From: Chara braunii
Lineage: Eukaryota > Streptophyta > Charophyceae > Charales > Characeae
NCBI GenBank assembly: GCA_003427395.1
Contig: BFEA01000392.1
Location: 1,135,133-1,165,154 of the forward strand
Direction: 5' to 3'
Length of the DNA: 30,022 nucleotides
A program made the translations under genes and the position numbers. The notes under the pieces are model-generated. The model was not told where the DNA came from, made no database searches, and saw nothing but the letters and a program-made list of their open reading frames with translations. Shown piece by piece: positions 18,031 to 28,293 of this stretch. Within the stretch, counting starts at the first letter, position 1; each line of letters begins with the position of its first letter.

Positions 18031-18040
18031 CTACCGGTCG
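18031..18040. other. Residue at the foldback-MITE site in copy B
   Basis: CTACCGGTCG lies exactly where copy A holds the 111-bp element (2176-2286). Its first six bases equal the element's terminal CTACCG, so it looks like an excision footprint or internally deleted copy rather than an untouched target. Confidence 0.55.
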
Positions 18041-18207
18041 CTTTCAGTGCTAGAATCTCTCTCTTCATTTTCTCTTGCCCGCTGCCCTTTGCTTTGTTCG
18101 TCCTCCTCCCATCTCCTCCCTCTCGCTCTGCTCTGTAAATCATCTGCCGCTTCGACGCGCTGTGCTTCGGAATGCCGGCGACAATAGATCGTTACCTCTG
18201 TGTGTGC

Positions 18208-18227
<20 letters not shown>

Positions 18228-18265
<38 letters not shown>

Positions 18266-18287
18266 CTCGTTGGGAGGAAATTGGAAC

Positions 18288-18337
<50 letters not shown>
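18228..18337. repeat. (GT)n/(GA)n arrays up to the gap
   Basis: GT run (18198-18227), GA run (18228-18262), a CTTCTCG...GGAACGTG spacer, then a GT and GA run to 18337 where the gap starts. Same order as in copy A 2401-2553. Confidence 0.75.
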
Positions 18338-18931
18338 NNNNNNNNNNNNNNNNNNNNNNNNNNNNNNNNNNNNNNNNNNNNNNNNNNNNNNNNNNNNNNN
18401 NNNNNNNNNNNNNNNNNNNNNNNNNNNNNNNNNNNNNNNNNNNNNNNNNNNNNNNNNNNNNNNNNNNNNNNNNNNNNNNNNNNNNNNNNNNNNNNNNNNN
18501 NNNNNNNNNNNNNNNNNNNNNNNNNNNNNNNNNNNNNNNNNNNNNNNNNNNNNNNNNNNNNNNNNNNNNNNNNNNNNNNNNNNNNNNNNNNNNNNNNNNN
18601 NNNNNNNNNNNNNNNNNNNNNNNNNNNNNNNNNNNNNNNNNNNNNNNNNNNNNNNNNNNNNNNNNNNNNNNNNNNNNNNNNNNNNNNNNNNNNNNNNNNN
18701 NNNNNNNNNNNNNNNNNNNNNNNNNNNNNNNNNNNNNNNNNNNNNNNNNNNNNNNNNNNNNNNNNNNNNNNNNNNNNNNNNNNNNNNNNNNNNNNNNNNN
18801 NNNNNNNNNNNNNNNNNNNNNNNNNNNNNNNNNNNNNNNNNNNNNNNNNNNNNNNNNNNNNNNNNNNNNNNNNNNNNNNNNNNNNNNNNNNNNNNNNNNN
18901 NNNNNNNNNNNNNNNNNNNNNNNNNNNNNNN
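18338..18931. other. Assembly gap (594 N)
   Basis: By alignment with copy A it should hold the end of a GA array, probably the foldback relative and the start of the 12-bp satellite. 29858-29927 probably supplies its last ~70 bp. Confidence 0.95.
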
Positions 18932-19090
18932 CTTGATTGGTCACTTGATTGCTCGCTTGATTGGTCACTTGATTGGTCACTTGATTGCTCACTCGATTGG
19001 TCACTTGATTGCTCGCTTGATTGGTCACTTGATTGCTCGCTTGATTGGTCACTTGATTGCTCGCTTGATTGGTCACTTTATTGCTCGCTT
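18932..19090 (+). repeat. 12-bp satellite, copy B
   Basis: About thirteen units in the order G C G G c* g* C G C G C G, then degenerate units. Here G is CTTGATTGGTCA, C is CTTGATTGCTCG, and the starred pair CTTGATTGCTCA-CTCGATTGGTCA is a diagnostic variant absent from copy A but present at 29976-29999. Confidence 0.85.
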
Positions 19091-19639
19091 GAAAGAATCG
19101 AGCACCGTTTGGTCAAAAGGAAGGAATCGAATCTGTTAGGGAACCAAGTAATATAGTACAACATCGTATTTGACTGGTGGTGAATGATGGTACTGAATTA
19201 TAAGAAAAATATCGAAAACAAATATGATAACGATTCGGTGTGTAGCTGGCGGGCAGGGAGAGAGGGCTGGTGGGGGAAAGGGGGTTCTCCCTGCAGAAGT
19301 GGGACCAGAGAAGGAGGTGGAGCAGGTCGGAGCGTATGTGCAGTGTCACGTTGCGTCCTTCGGAGGTAACGGGTGGAGTCCCATTTGAGGGATGCCTTCC
19401 TCAACCGAGACAAACTGAGCGTCGAGACGAGTGCGAGTGCATGTTTTGCGGGTAGCAGGATGGAGGGGTAAAGGAGGAATGTAGGGAGGTCAAAAGGGGC
19501 ACGGCAGGTGGAGGGGAGATTTGGTTATCACTCGCGCAGGGAGTGCGCTGTTATCTGAGCGTGTGGGCTCGTGCGGATGCGTGCGTGAGATGCGACAGCA
19601 GCTCATGGGAATACCAAAGACTAGAGCTGTATATGCACA

Positions 19640-19729
19640 CACACAGAGAGAGAGAGAGAGAGGTGGAAGTGTGTGGTGTTCGTGCCGAGCAGAGGCACAC
19701 ACACACACACGCACACACACAGAGAGAGA

Positions 19730-19778
<49 letters not shown>
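19640..19778. repeat. (CA)n and (GA)n arrays, copy B
   Basis: CA/GA runs (19635-19661, 19696-19722) precede the main GA array (about 19721-19778). Copy A has only the last array. Confidence 0.75.
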
Positions 19779-19780
<2 letters not shown>

Positions 19781-20255
19781 GGAGATGGAGATGACAAAGA
19801 ATGCAGGAGCCGAGAAATAGGCAGAAACAATATCAAAGAGGTGAGAAGAAGTGGGCCAGTGGGGAAGAAAGGGAATGGAGAGGTGCGGTTTCTTTTTATT
19901 TTGATGGGTTTCATCTAGTTTTTTTTACGACTTTGGTCGGTCGCAGTCGTTTCCTTTACGGGTTTCATCAGTGGCATTGTGAGGGTTACAAATCCGGGGT
20001 GGCATATGACTGCCGCAGTTATCCTGAAATCACGGTCCTGCCCCTCTAGAAGTTTCCTATACTGGCCATTTGCAGAATCGAATAGTCTTCAGGTGTGCAG
20101 CCGTTTAAATCTTTCGATTGAAGACTAATAATCCTGGAAATCCTGCATTAAACATGACGTTAGAGAAACGCAACCCTGCATACTTCTGATCTTGAAACGT
20201 GCTGCAAAACCTGCGGACTTTAGGTCCAAAAATTCCCATCACTCCAGATGGAAAG

Positions 20256-20458
20256 GGAAAATTTGCAACATGGCCCTGAAATTTGCGTTTATTTGTGGTT
20301 TGTCCCTCTGATCGGCGACCTACCCTGATTTGCCCCTCTGACAACGATTCAAGTTTCCAGAAAACCTCTCCCGTCGTTTGGGACTGAAATATGTTCAATA
20401 TGCCCGTTGCAGTGCCGGTGCCAAATTTCCACTATGCCACTCCCGGATGGCCGTCGAG
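20256..20458. other. TTTGC/CCCC-rich spacer, no gene
   Basis: Contains scattered AAATTTGC, GCCCCTCTG and ATATGCC motifs reminiscent of the element at 21632-22175, but no terminal repeats. Confidence 0.35.
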
Positions 20459-20459
20459 T

Positions 20460-20587
20460 ACCTGCGCTAGAATTTCCCATATGCCCCTACCCGTACCGTG
20501 AATCTTTTCAGTATGCCATGATTACCTGCACTAGAATTTCCCATATGCCCCGACCGGTACTGTGCATCTTTTCAGTATATCCCCATG
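20460..20587 (+). repeat. 64-bp tandem repeat, two copies
   Basis: Units at 20460 and 20524 share ACCTGC(G/A)CTAGAATTTCCC, ATATGCCCC and ATCTTTTCAGTAT. Confidence 0.85.
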
Positions 20588-20638
20588 GCCGTTCTTGGCA
20601 ATCGAGGCCTTTCCCCTGACCCCGGGGTGGGAGCTACT

Positions 20639-20706
20639 GGGGTATATCAGAATTTTGGGAATACAAGTACCGGGGTATATCAGAAAGTTTGGAATACAAG
20701 TACGGA
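20639..20706 (+). repeat. 33-bp tandem repeat, two copies
   Basis: GGGGTATATCAGAA...GGAATACAAGTAC occurs at about 20639 and 20672. Confidence 0.85.
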
Positions 20707-20959
20707 AGTTGTCAAGGTGGAGGATGAAGAAAAGGGGGAAGCCGTGGAAGGAAAACAACGAGGCCATACTCACATTTTAATCCGGTCGCAGCAGAAAGGC
20801 AACGGGAAAAGATCGGAGGGTCAGGCGTTACTCAGATGTGAATCTGCTCGCAGCAGAAGAGTAAAAACAAAATTAGAAAAAACAGAGCGAGCGAGCGTGC
20901 GCATGTGCGCGAGAGAGAGAGATTTTGGAATATAGGAATGAAAGTTGTCAGTTAAGGAG

Positions 20960-21029
20960 GGAGAGGAGGGGGAAAGCTGAAACTTCAAGAAGAAAACGTG
21001 TGTGGGGGAAAGCTGGAACTCCAAGAATA

Positions 21030-21078
<49 letters not shown>

Positions 21079-21230
21079 GTCTTGTTCACTGTGCACAACT
21101 TCACAAAACGAAACCATGACTGTGCGTGGCTGCGTGGAAAACAACCTGACTGTGGGTGTGTGTGTGGCTGCGTGGAAAACAACCTGACTGTGGGTGTGTG
21201 TGTGTCTGTCGTGTGTGGTTGTGTTCGCTA
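20960..21230 (+). repeat. Short tandem repeats and (TG)n
   Basis: GGGGGAAAGCTG(A/G)AACT(T/C)CAAGAA appears twice (about 20970, 21005). A pure TG run spans 21034-21077. GGCTGCGTGGAAAACAACCT appears at 21128 and 21167, about 40 bp apart. Confidence 0.8.
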
Positions 21231-21631
21231 TGCTACACCATCAGAAGGCACGACTGTGTACATGTGTGCTTGTCAGGGAATAATGATATGGTTGGCGGGG
21301 GTGGATTGACTAGTCGTCCCCCTCCTTCCCTGCCTCCTCTGCTTGCTTGTCCTGATGCTCCTCCATGTCTACACATATCCACCATGGCTGCTCAAGAGTC
21401 AGATGAAACCGCACTACCATCCTGAGGCTGCTGTGTCATCAATGATGATGGTGACGTCACAACGTATGTCAGAAGGGGCACCACCATGCTGGCAAAGTCG
21501 GTCATTCCCACCGCCGTTGCCATTGCCATCGCAGGTCGCTTCACAGATGATTGATTGATTGATCGATCGATTTTGGCACTTTGAATAATAATTAAAAAAA
21601 AAAAACAGAACGAAAAAAATAAAAATAAAAA
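21231..21631. other. No gene established; ATG in strong context
   Basis: CCACCATGGCT at 21380-21390 has an ideal translation-start context but opens only 13 codons (MAAQESDETALPS) before TGA. It could be a chance match, a short upstream ORF or a first exon; no donor site was supported. (GATT)n/(GATC)n lies near 21546-21571, then an A-rich run. Confidence 0.25.
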
Positions 21632-21871
21632 TGAAAGCTCCCGTAAGTTGAGATATATGCCAAACTGCCCCTATAAGATCTGGTTAGAGCTCAATATGCC
21701 GTTTTGGGCGTAATTCTTTGCGTTTCTCCCCTGTCAGGCCCATGTGCAAATTTGCAACCTGGACCGCATCGTTGGGACCTTGGCCTGCACCCTGTTTTGC
21801 CCGGTTTGCACTCCATACCGGGTGGGCGACTTTGCGCAATACAAGGCCTGTCTCTGAGGTTCCCCATCCTC

Positions 21872-21906
<35 letters not shown>

Positions 21907-22175
21907 GCACAAACACACAGCGAGGGGGCAAAACGCAAAGATGACCAGGGCCACTAGGGGTAAAACGAACATACAAAGGGAATGGGGAAAGTTGCAAAGT
22001 ACGGGGACATTTTGCAAACATGGACAGTATCTGGTAGGGGTATTTTGCAAAGATGACAGCTCCAACCGACGCCAGGGGCAATTCGCAAAGAATTTTTCGT
22101 GTCAGAGGGGTATTCCGCTTTACCCATATCTTTTAGGGGCAGTGTGGCATATATCTCAACTTATAGGGGTATTTC
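21632..22175. mobile_element. ~540-bp TIR element with GGGG-phased internal repeats
   Basis: The core TIRs 21644-21683 and 22124-22163 (TAAGTTGAGATATATGCC...) match at 37 of 40 positions, and the similarity extends out to TGAAA at both outer edges. The interior is non-coding. The right half has GGGG followed by (C/T)A(A/T)TT(T/C)GCAAA-like motifs every ~20-38 bp; the left half has the mirrored CCCC/TTTGC forms. A CT/CA microsatellite (21871-21904) sits in the centre. No target duplication or transposase was found. Confidence 0.75.
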
Positions 22176-22839
22176 ACAAATTATCCCAAGAACAAAAAAT
22201 ACAAATAAAAGCCCTAGGAGCTTAAGATGTTCTTACCCCCCCCCCAAAAAAAAATGCTAGCGATTTTTATGTTCTTTGTTTGAGCCGGTCACATTGAAAT
22301 TTTGTGTTTGTACCTCCAATACCTAAGAATTAGCAAAAGAAAGATTTAGAGCCCCAAACAGTGCATGTCTGGTGCTGAACGTACTGGAGTTCGATCCCCA
22401 GCAAATAATCAGAGCGCCGAACGTTCCGGGAGGGGTTAGACCCCCCACAGTCATTTGGACGGGTAACCTTATATATGTACATATTCATTGCCCTGCGAGT
22501 GAGCTGCAAACCAATATTCAATATTAATTGTGAATCGCTCATAAGACGATGTAGGGGTTGTACTTAACCCAACATCACTTGCTTTGGACTATTTTGGGGT
22601 TAAGTTTTTGATGGTTTGGGGAAAAAAAAGTGATGAGTTGGTCATTAATTGAGATGTACGATTAGAGCGTTGACATGCTTTTTCAAATTATTTTAAGACG
22701 AAGATAGGAGATGGGAATCATTTTAAGACGATGATATGACCATTAGTGCTTGCGAAGTAATTATTGTAAAGAGATGCAAAACAGAAAAAAAGAAAAAAAC
22801 TTTAAGAAGTTTAAAAGATAAAAGAAAGAGTTAGTTGAA
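22176..22839. other. No gene seen
   Basis: AT-rich with short C and A homopolymers (22237-22252). GAGTTCGATCCCCAGC (about 22386) resembles a tRNA T-arm or B box without a partner A box. Confidence 0.35.
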
Positions 22840-22929
22840 ATGCATTATGAGTCTATGACTAATATTTCCATCCCCAATGTGGAGCGTGCAATGGTTGATG
22901 TTCGTGTGTTGAGAAAACGAGGTCAAGAC
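22840..22929 (+). pseudogene. Coding-like fragment interrupted by MITE
   Basis: ATG at 22840 begins MHYESMTNISIPNVERAMVD then VRVLRKRGQD, with ordinary protein composition, and runs into the element at 22930. Removing the element and one target duplication gives only a few further codons before a stop, so it may be a small exon or relic. Family unknown. Confidence 0.2.
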
Positions 22930-23220
22930 CTAGGCTACCAGCCAGGCCGCACGGGTCACCCTATTTTCCCGGGCGGCCCGGTCGTGCAAGGACTACGGAA
23001 GGTCCCAGCCAAAAAAAAAAAAATCCGAAAAAAAACTATGTTATGCAGAAAAATAAACTGAACAGCTTTTGCCTCAAGGTCACATCGAAGTTCTTTTCTT
23101 TACCAGGTTTAAAATAAAAATTTAAATTAAAAAATAATTTCATTTTTTATTTTATTTTTATTTCTCTTTGGCCTGGCCGCGCAAGTGGACCCGGGCCACT
23201 CTGGTAGCCTAGGTCAAGAC
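22922..23220. mobile_element. 283-bp MITE with 12-bp TIRs and 8-bp target duplication (hAT-like)
   Basis: The element (22930-23212) starts CTAGGCTACCAG and ends with the perfect complement CTGGTAGCCTAG. GTCAAGAC is duplicated exactly on both sides (22922-22929, 23213-23220). Eight-base target duplications are typical of hAT (and P) transposons. GC-rich subterminal DNA (GGCCGC/GCGGCC) flanks an A/T-rich interior. No coding capacity, so non-autonomous. Confidence 0.85.
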
Positions 23221-23433
23221 AGTATTATTCCCTTATGAGAAAAAAAGGTCAAGGCTGTATGCTGTGTGCAGTTTTGGCCTTTCTAGCTTTAAATGGTTGG
23301 AAAAGAAAAAAAGAAATGTTCAATTGTTTCCGAAAAAATAAAACAAAAGACGTTTATGCAAATTGTATCTCTCAAATTTTGCCGATACAACATGTTACAC
23401 TTCCTTTTTTTTTCTTTTTTTTTTCTCCAAAGG

Positions 23434-23487
23434 GCAGCCAGATGTCGTATGATCCAGGCACTCCGGCCTGGTTCATACGACGGCTGC
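23434..23487. repeat. Compact hairpin after a polypyrimidine tract
   Basis: GCAGCC...GTCGTATGATCCAGGC (23434-23459) pairs with GCCTGGTTCATACGACGGCTGC (23466-23487), with a three-base bulge, one mismatch and a 6-nt loop. It follows a ~30-nt T/C run (23401-23427). It could be a structured RNA element or a small palindromic insertion. Confidence 0.65.
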
Positions 23488-24329
23488 TTTTGAATTATAT
23501 GGTATGTACAGTATGTTAGTGATGCTTATAGTATTAACAACAATTATTGCTCTCTGAAGAGTTTATTAAACTTTATTTACAGGTCATGATTTAAATAACG
23601 GGGAAATTTTGCAACTTCGACAAAACTAAGTGGCCAATGGCTATAAAAGCCTACAATATATATATATTTTTATTTATAACGAAACAGCCAGGAGCCGGGC
23701 CCGGCGACCCTTATATTTCGGTGCCAGGAATCGGGCCTGGCATTCCCTTTACGAAAAAGTTGTGCGGTCCTGTTTAAGGGCGAGACATCACCGGTCAAGA
23801 ACACATATTGAACAAGCTCAGAGATACGAATCAATGACATATTTTATGACCTACAATAATATTGGATTTGTGGTTGTTTGGCATTTGTGCCAAGGATGAA
23901 CAAGAAATAAGTAATTAATTGGTGGTTGGTTATCGTCTTTTTCCTTTACTTATCCTTTTGTCTTTCCTCTTGTCTTATCCATGTTTCTCAAAGTTTAACT
24001 TTTGTATATCATTGGCAACAATATTTAGAAGATAAAACTTCATAAAAATATAGAAAAATAACTTCCATTTAAAAATTGGTCAGACAAAGAGGTTTTAGAT
24101 AAGTAATAGGATGTTTTATTATTTTCAAATGCAAGTACTTTGGGCTCGTCCCTCCAATTTTGGTCTTCTTGACAAGTTGTTCAATTTTATCTCAATTTAA
24201 GTTTTTCATTCCATTGGTCCCTTTTAACTGTTTTCTAAGGACCTGCCAAAAAAAACACTGCTGATTTGTGAGTTTTTCGACTGGAATGAATGCCTTGCTG
24301 AGATTTCCGCTTTCTGCTGAGTTTTCTAA

Positions 24330-24332
<3 letters not shown>
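23488..24332. other. No gene; GC palindromes in AT-rich DNA
   Basis: GCCGGGCCCGGC (about 23694) and TGCCAGG...CCTGGCA (about 23721-23742) are short palindromes. No supported coding frame. Confidence 0.35.

Positions 24333-24371
<39 letters not shown>
24333..24371. repeat. (TG)n microsatellite
   Basis: About 19 TG units. Confidence 0.9.
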
Positions 24372-24372
<1 letters not shown>

Positions 24373-26157
24373 TTAGTGCTTGTCGGCTTGAGTGTGTGTG
24401 TGACCCGCAAGGGCACCTGTTCGTTCTTTGGGCCCGAAGGGCCGGTACTTACCCGTGGCCGGGACTTTGGGGTCGCAGCAGGGAAAACACTCAAGTAGGG
24501 GGGAGTGAAACGGTATTCACCAATTCGTGGTAGCTGAGGCAGATCCCAGGGCTCGATCCCTAGTTCCCCAACTTACCTGTGTACAATACCTGCGTCAACT
24601 CGAAGAGTTGAACCTGCGACCTGTAGAACCGCCGGTGGTAGGTAGGTCTGTCGTAGGTCTATAGGTAGCCAGGATTCGATCCGTAGACCTGTAGATTAGA
24701 AGGCTAGCTGCAGTCCTTCTAGAAGGTTGGCAAGTGGTCAAGTGGTGCAGGCAAGTGGGCAAGTGGTGTGACTAAAGCAAGCCCATGTTGGAGACGAGGA
24801 CAAGTGGCAAGGGCAAATAGTAGGACCCCAGTGCAACTGCACTGCGTTGTAGGGTAGTCGCCATGCAGTCATGGGAGAGTCTAGAAAGTACCAGTCCGGT
24901 CCAGCAAGTACCACGGGGGGGACTGTGTGCACCATGGGCCAGGGATACAGGGCAGACCAACGCAGCGCAGAAGTATAAATCAAGAGGCTGCGTCCAGCCA
25001 TTCATTCATTCCTGCGGATGCCATGCGGAAGCGCTGCCTTAGCAGCTTGTGCGAGGAGGTCTGCAGTGTGCCGGAAGACGAAGTGGGCAGAGAAGTGTAG
25101 TGTAGCGATAGGTAGTGGCAGCTAGCGCTGCCATAGCTGTAGCATAGCGTGTGTGTGTGTTGCGTGTGGGACATCCAGGGTGATCCAGAGTGCGAACAGT
25201 GAGTTGTGTGGGCACCCAGTCGCCATAGCCAGTTGAAGAGAACTCGTATCTGGTTACGATATCTTAAGTACTGTCAGGACGCATGTCGCCAGTTGCTGCA
25301 TCGCTGTTTGCATGCAAGACAAGTGTGAATAATCGGAGTGTGATTGCAGGAGTAGGCCCCCAACACTTAGAGCCGCGGGAAAGACGCGCAAGTAGCAGGT
25401 AGGACGGTACCACTCGAGTAGCGGTAGATTTGTCAGGAACCCGAGGCCGAGCAGAAGAAGACAAAAGTTGGCATTTTTAGAGGCCCAGTAGCAGTAGGCT
25501 AGGTCTAGGCGGGGGTACCAGTCCAAGTGGTGGCCTGTAGTCTAGGGCCTGTGCGAAGGATATCATAGCCTGCAATGATGTTTACCTCTGAAAGAGAGGA
25601 GGTACCCGTTGCTTGGAGGCCGCGCAGCCTGGAGGTCACCGCCGAAGAGGCAGGTTAGAGGAGCGCCCAGCTCCCCACCTTGGTTATGGTGGAGGAGTTC
25701 GTGTAGGAGGAGGAGGAAGAAGGGGACTAGGAGACGGAAGCGCCAGGGGCACTTACCTGGCTATGGTGGACACCATCTTCATGACCTTGGTGGGCGCTGA
25801 ATCTGGAAGGCCCCCCATGGGGTAGAGCTGCATCAAGAAGCTTCGAGGCAGAGTCGGGCATGGTGGCCTGAGTGGAAGAGGCCATAGATGCTTTGTGTTA
25901 TCTTTTGCACGTCAGGGCAAGACCTTCAGTAGTCCGCCATAGCCTCGGCCTGGAGAAGAGGAAGGTGAAGGGCGCCCATGGCTATGGTGGACCGCAAGTT
26001 GTGCTGGCAGTAGAAGAGGGATTCGAACATTGATTCTGGTTCAGCCATCCATCAGTATTATTATTGTTTATTGAATGAATAAGTGAGGAGGAGACAAGGG
26101 GGAGGAGTTGGTTGGCGAGAAGAAGGGGATATATTATCATTGGTCTTTTGCTGGTGT
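24372..26157. other. Gene-poor region; possible TATA box at 24974
   Basis: Moderately GC-rich DNA with frequent stops. GTATAAATC at about 24973-24981 is TATA-like. GCGCC...CTATGGTGGA-type segments recur near 25660-25692, 25740-25772 and 25970-25992. GAGTTGAACCTGCGACC (about 24606-24622) resembles a minus-strand tRNA T-arm. It could contain a transcribed non-coding unit or LTR, but no paired LTRs or primer-binding site were seen. Confidence 0.3.
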
Positions 26158-26184
26158 ACTTCTTCTTCTTCTTCTTCTTCTTCT
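26158..26184. repeat. (TTC)n repeat
   Basis: About nine TTC units. Confidence 0.85.
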
Positions 26185-26381
26185 TTCCCTCTCTCTCTTC
26201 TCAAGTTCATTCATTCCTTTTTGCAATTGGACGGCATTGTGCCTTCTTGTGAATTTGTACTTCGAAATTGGCCAGGATCATAACAGTTTTACATTTCTAA
26301 TCTTCACTTGATTCTGCATCTTTGTACCTTTCTTATTTTATCATAACACTTTATCAACCTCTGCATCATAGTCTTTTTTTT

Positions 26382-26382
26382 A

Positions 26383-26413
<31 letters not shown>
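26382..26413. repeat. (TTA)n repeat
   Basis: About ten TTA/TAT units after a T run. Confidence 0.85.
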
Positions 26414-27003
26414 TATTTTATTTTTTATCTCGGCCTTCTTCTCGAAAACTGTTCGTCGGACAGCAAGGTCCTGTTCGCACACTGTATTTTGGCCCGCCAT
26501 AGGCCCAGATGCGCGGATCCATTTGCTGCCTTGTTCAGGTGGGCTAGCTATCGATGAGCAATTCCAATGCAAAGGGACCATATTTCCGCATCTGTTTCCT
26601 CAGCTCCTCCTCCCTTCACCCATCTCTTTCTTCACTTTTTCCTTTTTATTGCTCTTTGAATTGTCCCCTTTCCTTAGTGCCTCCATTTCTTACTTTGTCC
26701 CTTCAACTCTTCTTCATTTCACTACTGCTTCCCACTCTCCTCTTTACTATCCCACCAAACCTTTTTCCAACTCTGCATGGCCACTGTCTGTTTTTTCTCA
26801 CTAAAATTTTTCCCTTTCATTCCTCACTTGCCTCCTTATTCTTCCACTTCTTACAGAGGTTGGGATATGTCCTTCGGTGAACTTCATGTACTGCCAATTT
26901 GCCGTTGTACAAAAATCTACAGTATAATTTCTTCAGATTTCTTCCCATTGAAACTCGAAAAAAAATATACTTTTTTTCAAATTTAGAGGTCCTTTTTTGC
27001 ATG

Positions 27004-27004
<1 letters not shown>
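26414..27004. other. No supported gene; pyrimidine-rich
   Basis: CAGCAAGGTCCTGTTCGCAC, then ACTGT (26462-26486), recurs in inverted orientation near 28492-28517, showing a short dispersed repeat. The rest is C/T-rich with chance open frames. Confidence 0.35.
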
Positions 27005-27005
<1 letters not shown>

Positions 27006-27075
<70 letters not shown>

Positions 27076-27076
27076 N

Positions 27077-27141
<65 letters not shown>

Positions 27142-27202
27142 AGTGTGTGTGTGTGTGTGTGTCACACGCACACACATCTTTCCTGCCCTCAATCTGCATG
27201 AG

Positions 27203-27241
<39 letters not shown>

Positions 27242-27257
27242 TGTCTCTCTCTCTCTC
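27006..27257. repeat. Long (CT)n arrays with single N
   Basis: CT run 27006-27132 (N at 27076), then GT/CA, then CT run 27203-27257. Both CT runs start with GCATGAGCTCTC, so the unit is duplicated. True length is uncertain. Confidence 0.85.
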
Positions 27258-27369
27258 AATAGTTCAGGGGTGGGCATCTTTGACATCTGGACAAACAATG
27301 AGCCATGTGGATGGCTAAACTGTCTCTCCTTACAGGGTACTGCTCAAAGCAATAATAGTACCGTATGGT

Positions 27370-27483
27370 AGTTGTCGAAGGTGTACCAGGAGTGGATTGC
27401 TGAAAATGATGAACAATTCAACAAGACAATTCCAGTGGGAAGAACCTCCAACATGCCTGCAAAAAGCATGTTGTACAACTAAG
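27370..27483 (+). CDS. Possible short terminal exon or relic
   Basis: After a TAG at 27369-27371 this frame encodes about 36 residues (VYQEWIAENDEQFNKTIPVG, then RTSNMPAKSMLYN) to a TAA. Composition is protein-like, whereas the longer overlapping frame is not. No convincing acceptor site was found immediately upstream (TTACAG at about 27330 is out of frame). Unknown family. Confidence 0.25.
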
Positions 27484-27599
27484 TCCACGACAAGTGCGCT
27501 CCCTTTGCATCCACACAGGAACATAAGAAAGGAAGGGTGTAAAACCTGGACTGAACCACTTTGTAAGTTTGTACCCAACCAAAATAAAGATCAGAAAAA

Positions 27600-28101
27600 G
27601 GAAAGGAAAAAAAAAACAGAAGGACAAAAAAATCGATCGAAAGAAATGACTTTGACCGCCAGATTGTCAGCGCCATAGCGAGCCACTGCTGGTGAGCCTC
27701 TGCCGCTTTCGTTTGAACAAAATCGGTGATTTGCGTAATCAATGGCGTATAGCATCATTTTGGCTCACCGGTATGCAGCAAGCCGGTAGAGCACGCTGGC
27801 GCTCTCCCAAGGGATAGGAGCCACATAGGACCTTCGTCTCTGATAAATTCTCCCATATCCCACAGCCTGCATGGTCCCTCGTTGAATCGCGCCCCCCCCC
27901 CAAAAAAAAAATCACCACCTGGCTAATCTCACCTCTTAAGCTGAAGGGGCAAAATTGCAAACTTTCCGGCGAAGTTCCGCAAATCTTCATATATGTCCCT
28001 GCAGCTTCTATGGATCTTTCCCTAAGATCCCTGAGAAATTGTGAGAATGTTAAGTATTTCATGGCTAGTATTTGTCACCGTCAACCTCCTTGTCGGTTTC
28101 T
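27600..28101. other. Probable 3' flank/UTR of the minus-strand gene; C and A runs
   Basis: Contains a C10/A10 homopolymer junction (27890-27910). GCCGGTAGAGCACGCTGGCG (about 27782-27801) resembles a tRNA D-arm/A box but lacks a proper B box. No other gene seen. Confidence 0.35.
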
Positions 28102-28293
28102 TCAAGCGAAACCCACTTGACTTTGAACCCCTGAAAGGGATGCGTAACCCTTCGGGGGCGGCGAAGTTTGATCAAGCAAATGGTCAGGCAGGGGCATATT
28201 GAATTTCAGACGGAACGCTTTTTCCAAACGCATATATTCAGTTTCCATCTTGGCATCGTAGGCCTCCTTCTCTGCTGCTGCTTTCTGAGCTCC
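28102..28293 (-). CDS. Terminal exon of an unrecognised K/E/A-rich protein gene
   Basis: The minus-strand exon begins after a good acceptor (TTTGCAG/G at 28294) and ends at TGA (28102-28104), giving 63 residues. It opens GAQKAAAEKEAYDAKMETEY, a charged, Ala-rich, probably helical or coiled-coil segment. MRLEKAFRLKFNMPLPDHLL follows, then a Pro/Ser-rich tail. It joins in phase 0 to the exon at 29518-29676. The intron is about 1.22 kb and carries a foldback MITE (28686-28787). I do not recognise the family and propose no function. The gene is incomplete: upstream exons are missing beyond the adapter artefact at 29820. Confidence 0.6.
   Translation of the reverse strand, partial: GAQKAAAEKEAYDAKMETEYMRLEKAFRLKFNMPLPDHLLDQTSPPPKGYASLSGVQSQVGFA

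Larger units (their letters stand above)
14940..20255 (+). repeat. Copy B of the ~5-kb direct duplication
   Basis: Collinear with 1-4470 (see copy A). Differences: an extra 1177 bp at 16490-17666, no foldback MITE at 18031-18040, one rather than two purine-rich units near 15616, and an N gap where copy A has GA arrays, adapter remnant and a MITE. The left limit is uncertain because the GT/CT-rich start is low complexity. Confidence 0.85.

Noticed and set aside
18075-19156. Very long frames across the N gap with LIGHLIAR-type or SLDWSLDC-type repeats
   Set aside because: They are open only because Ns contain no stops and the 12-bp satellite keeps frame. No coding evidence.
24372-26050. LTR retrotransposon with TATA box at 24974
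   Set aside because: No paired long repeats, primer-binding site, polypurine tract or gag/pol coding was found.
27397-27678. 93-codon frame after the CT arrays
   Set aside because: The peptide is atypical (Cys/Thr/Lys-rich, ending in a poly-Lys region from an A tract). A shorter overlapping frame looks more protein-like.
27755-27830. tRNA-like A box (GGTAGAGCACGCTGG)
   Set aside because: No B box at proper spacing and no cloverleaf; insufficient for a SINE or tRNA call.
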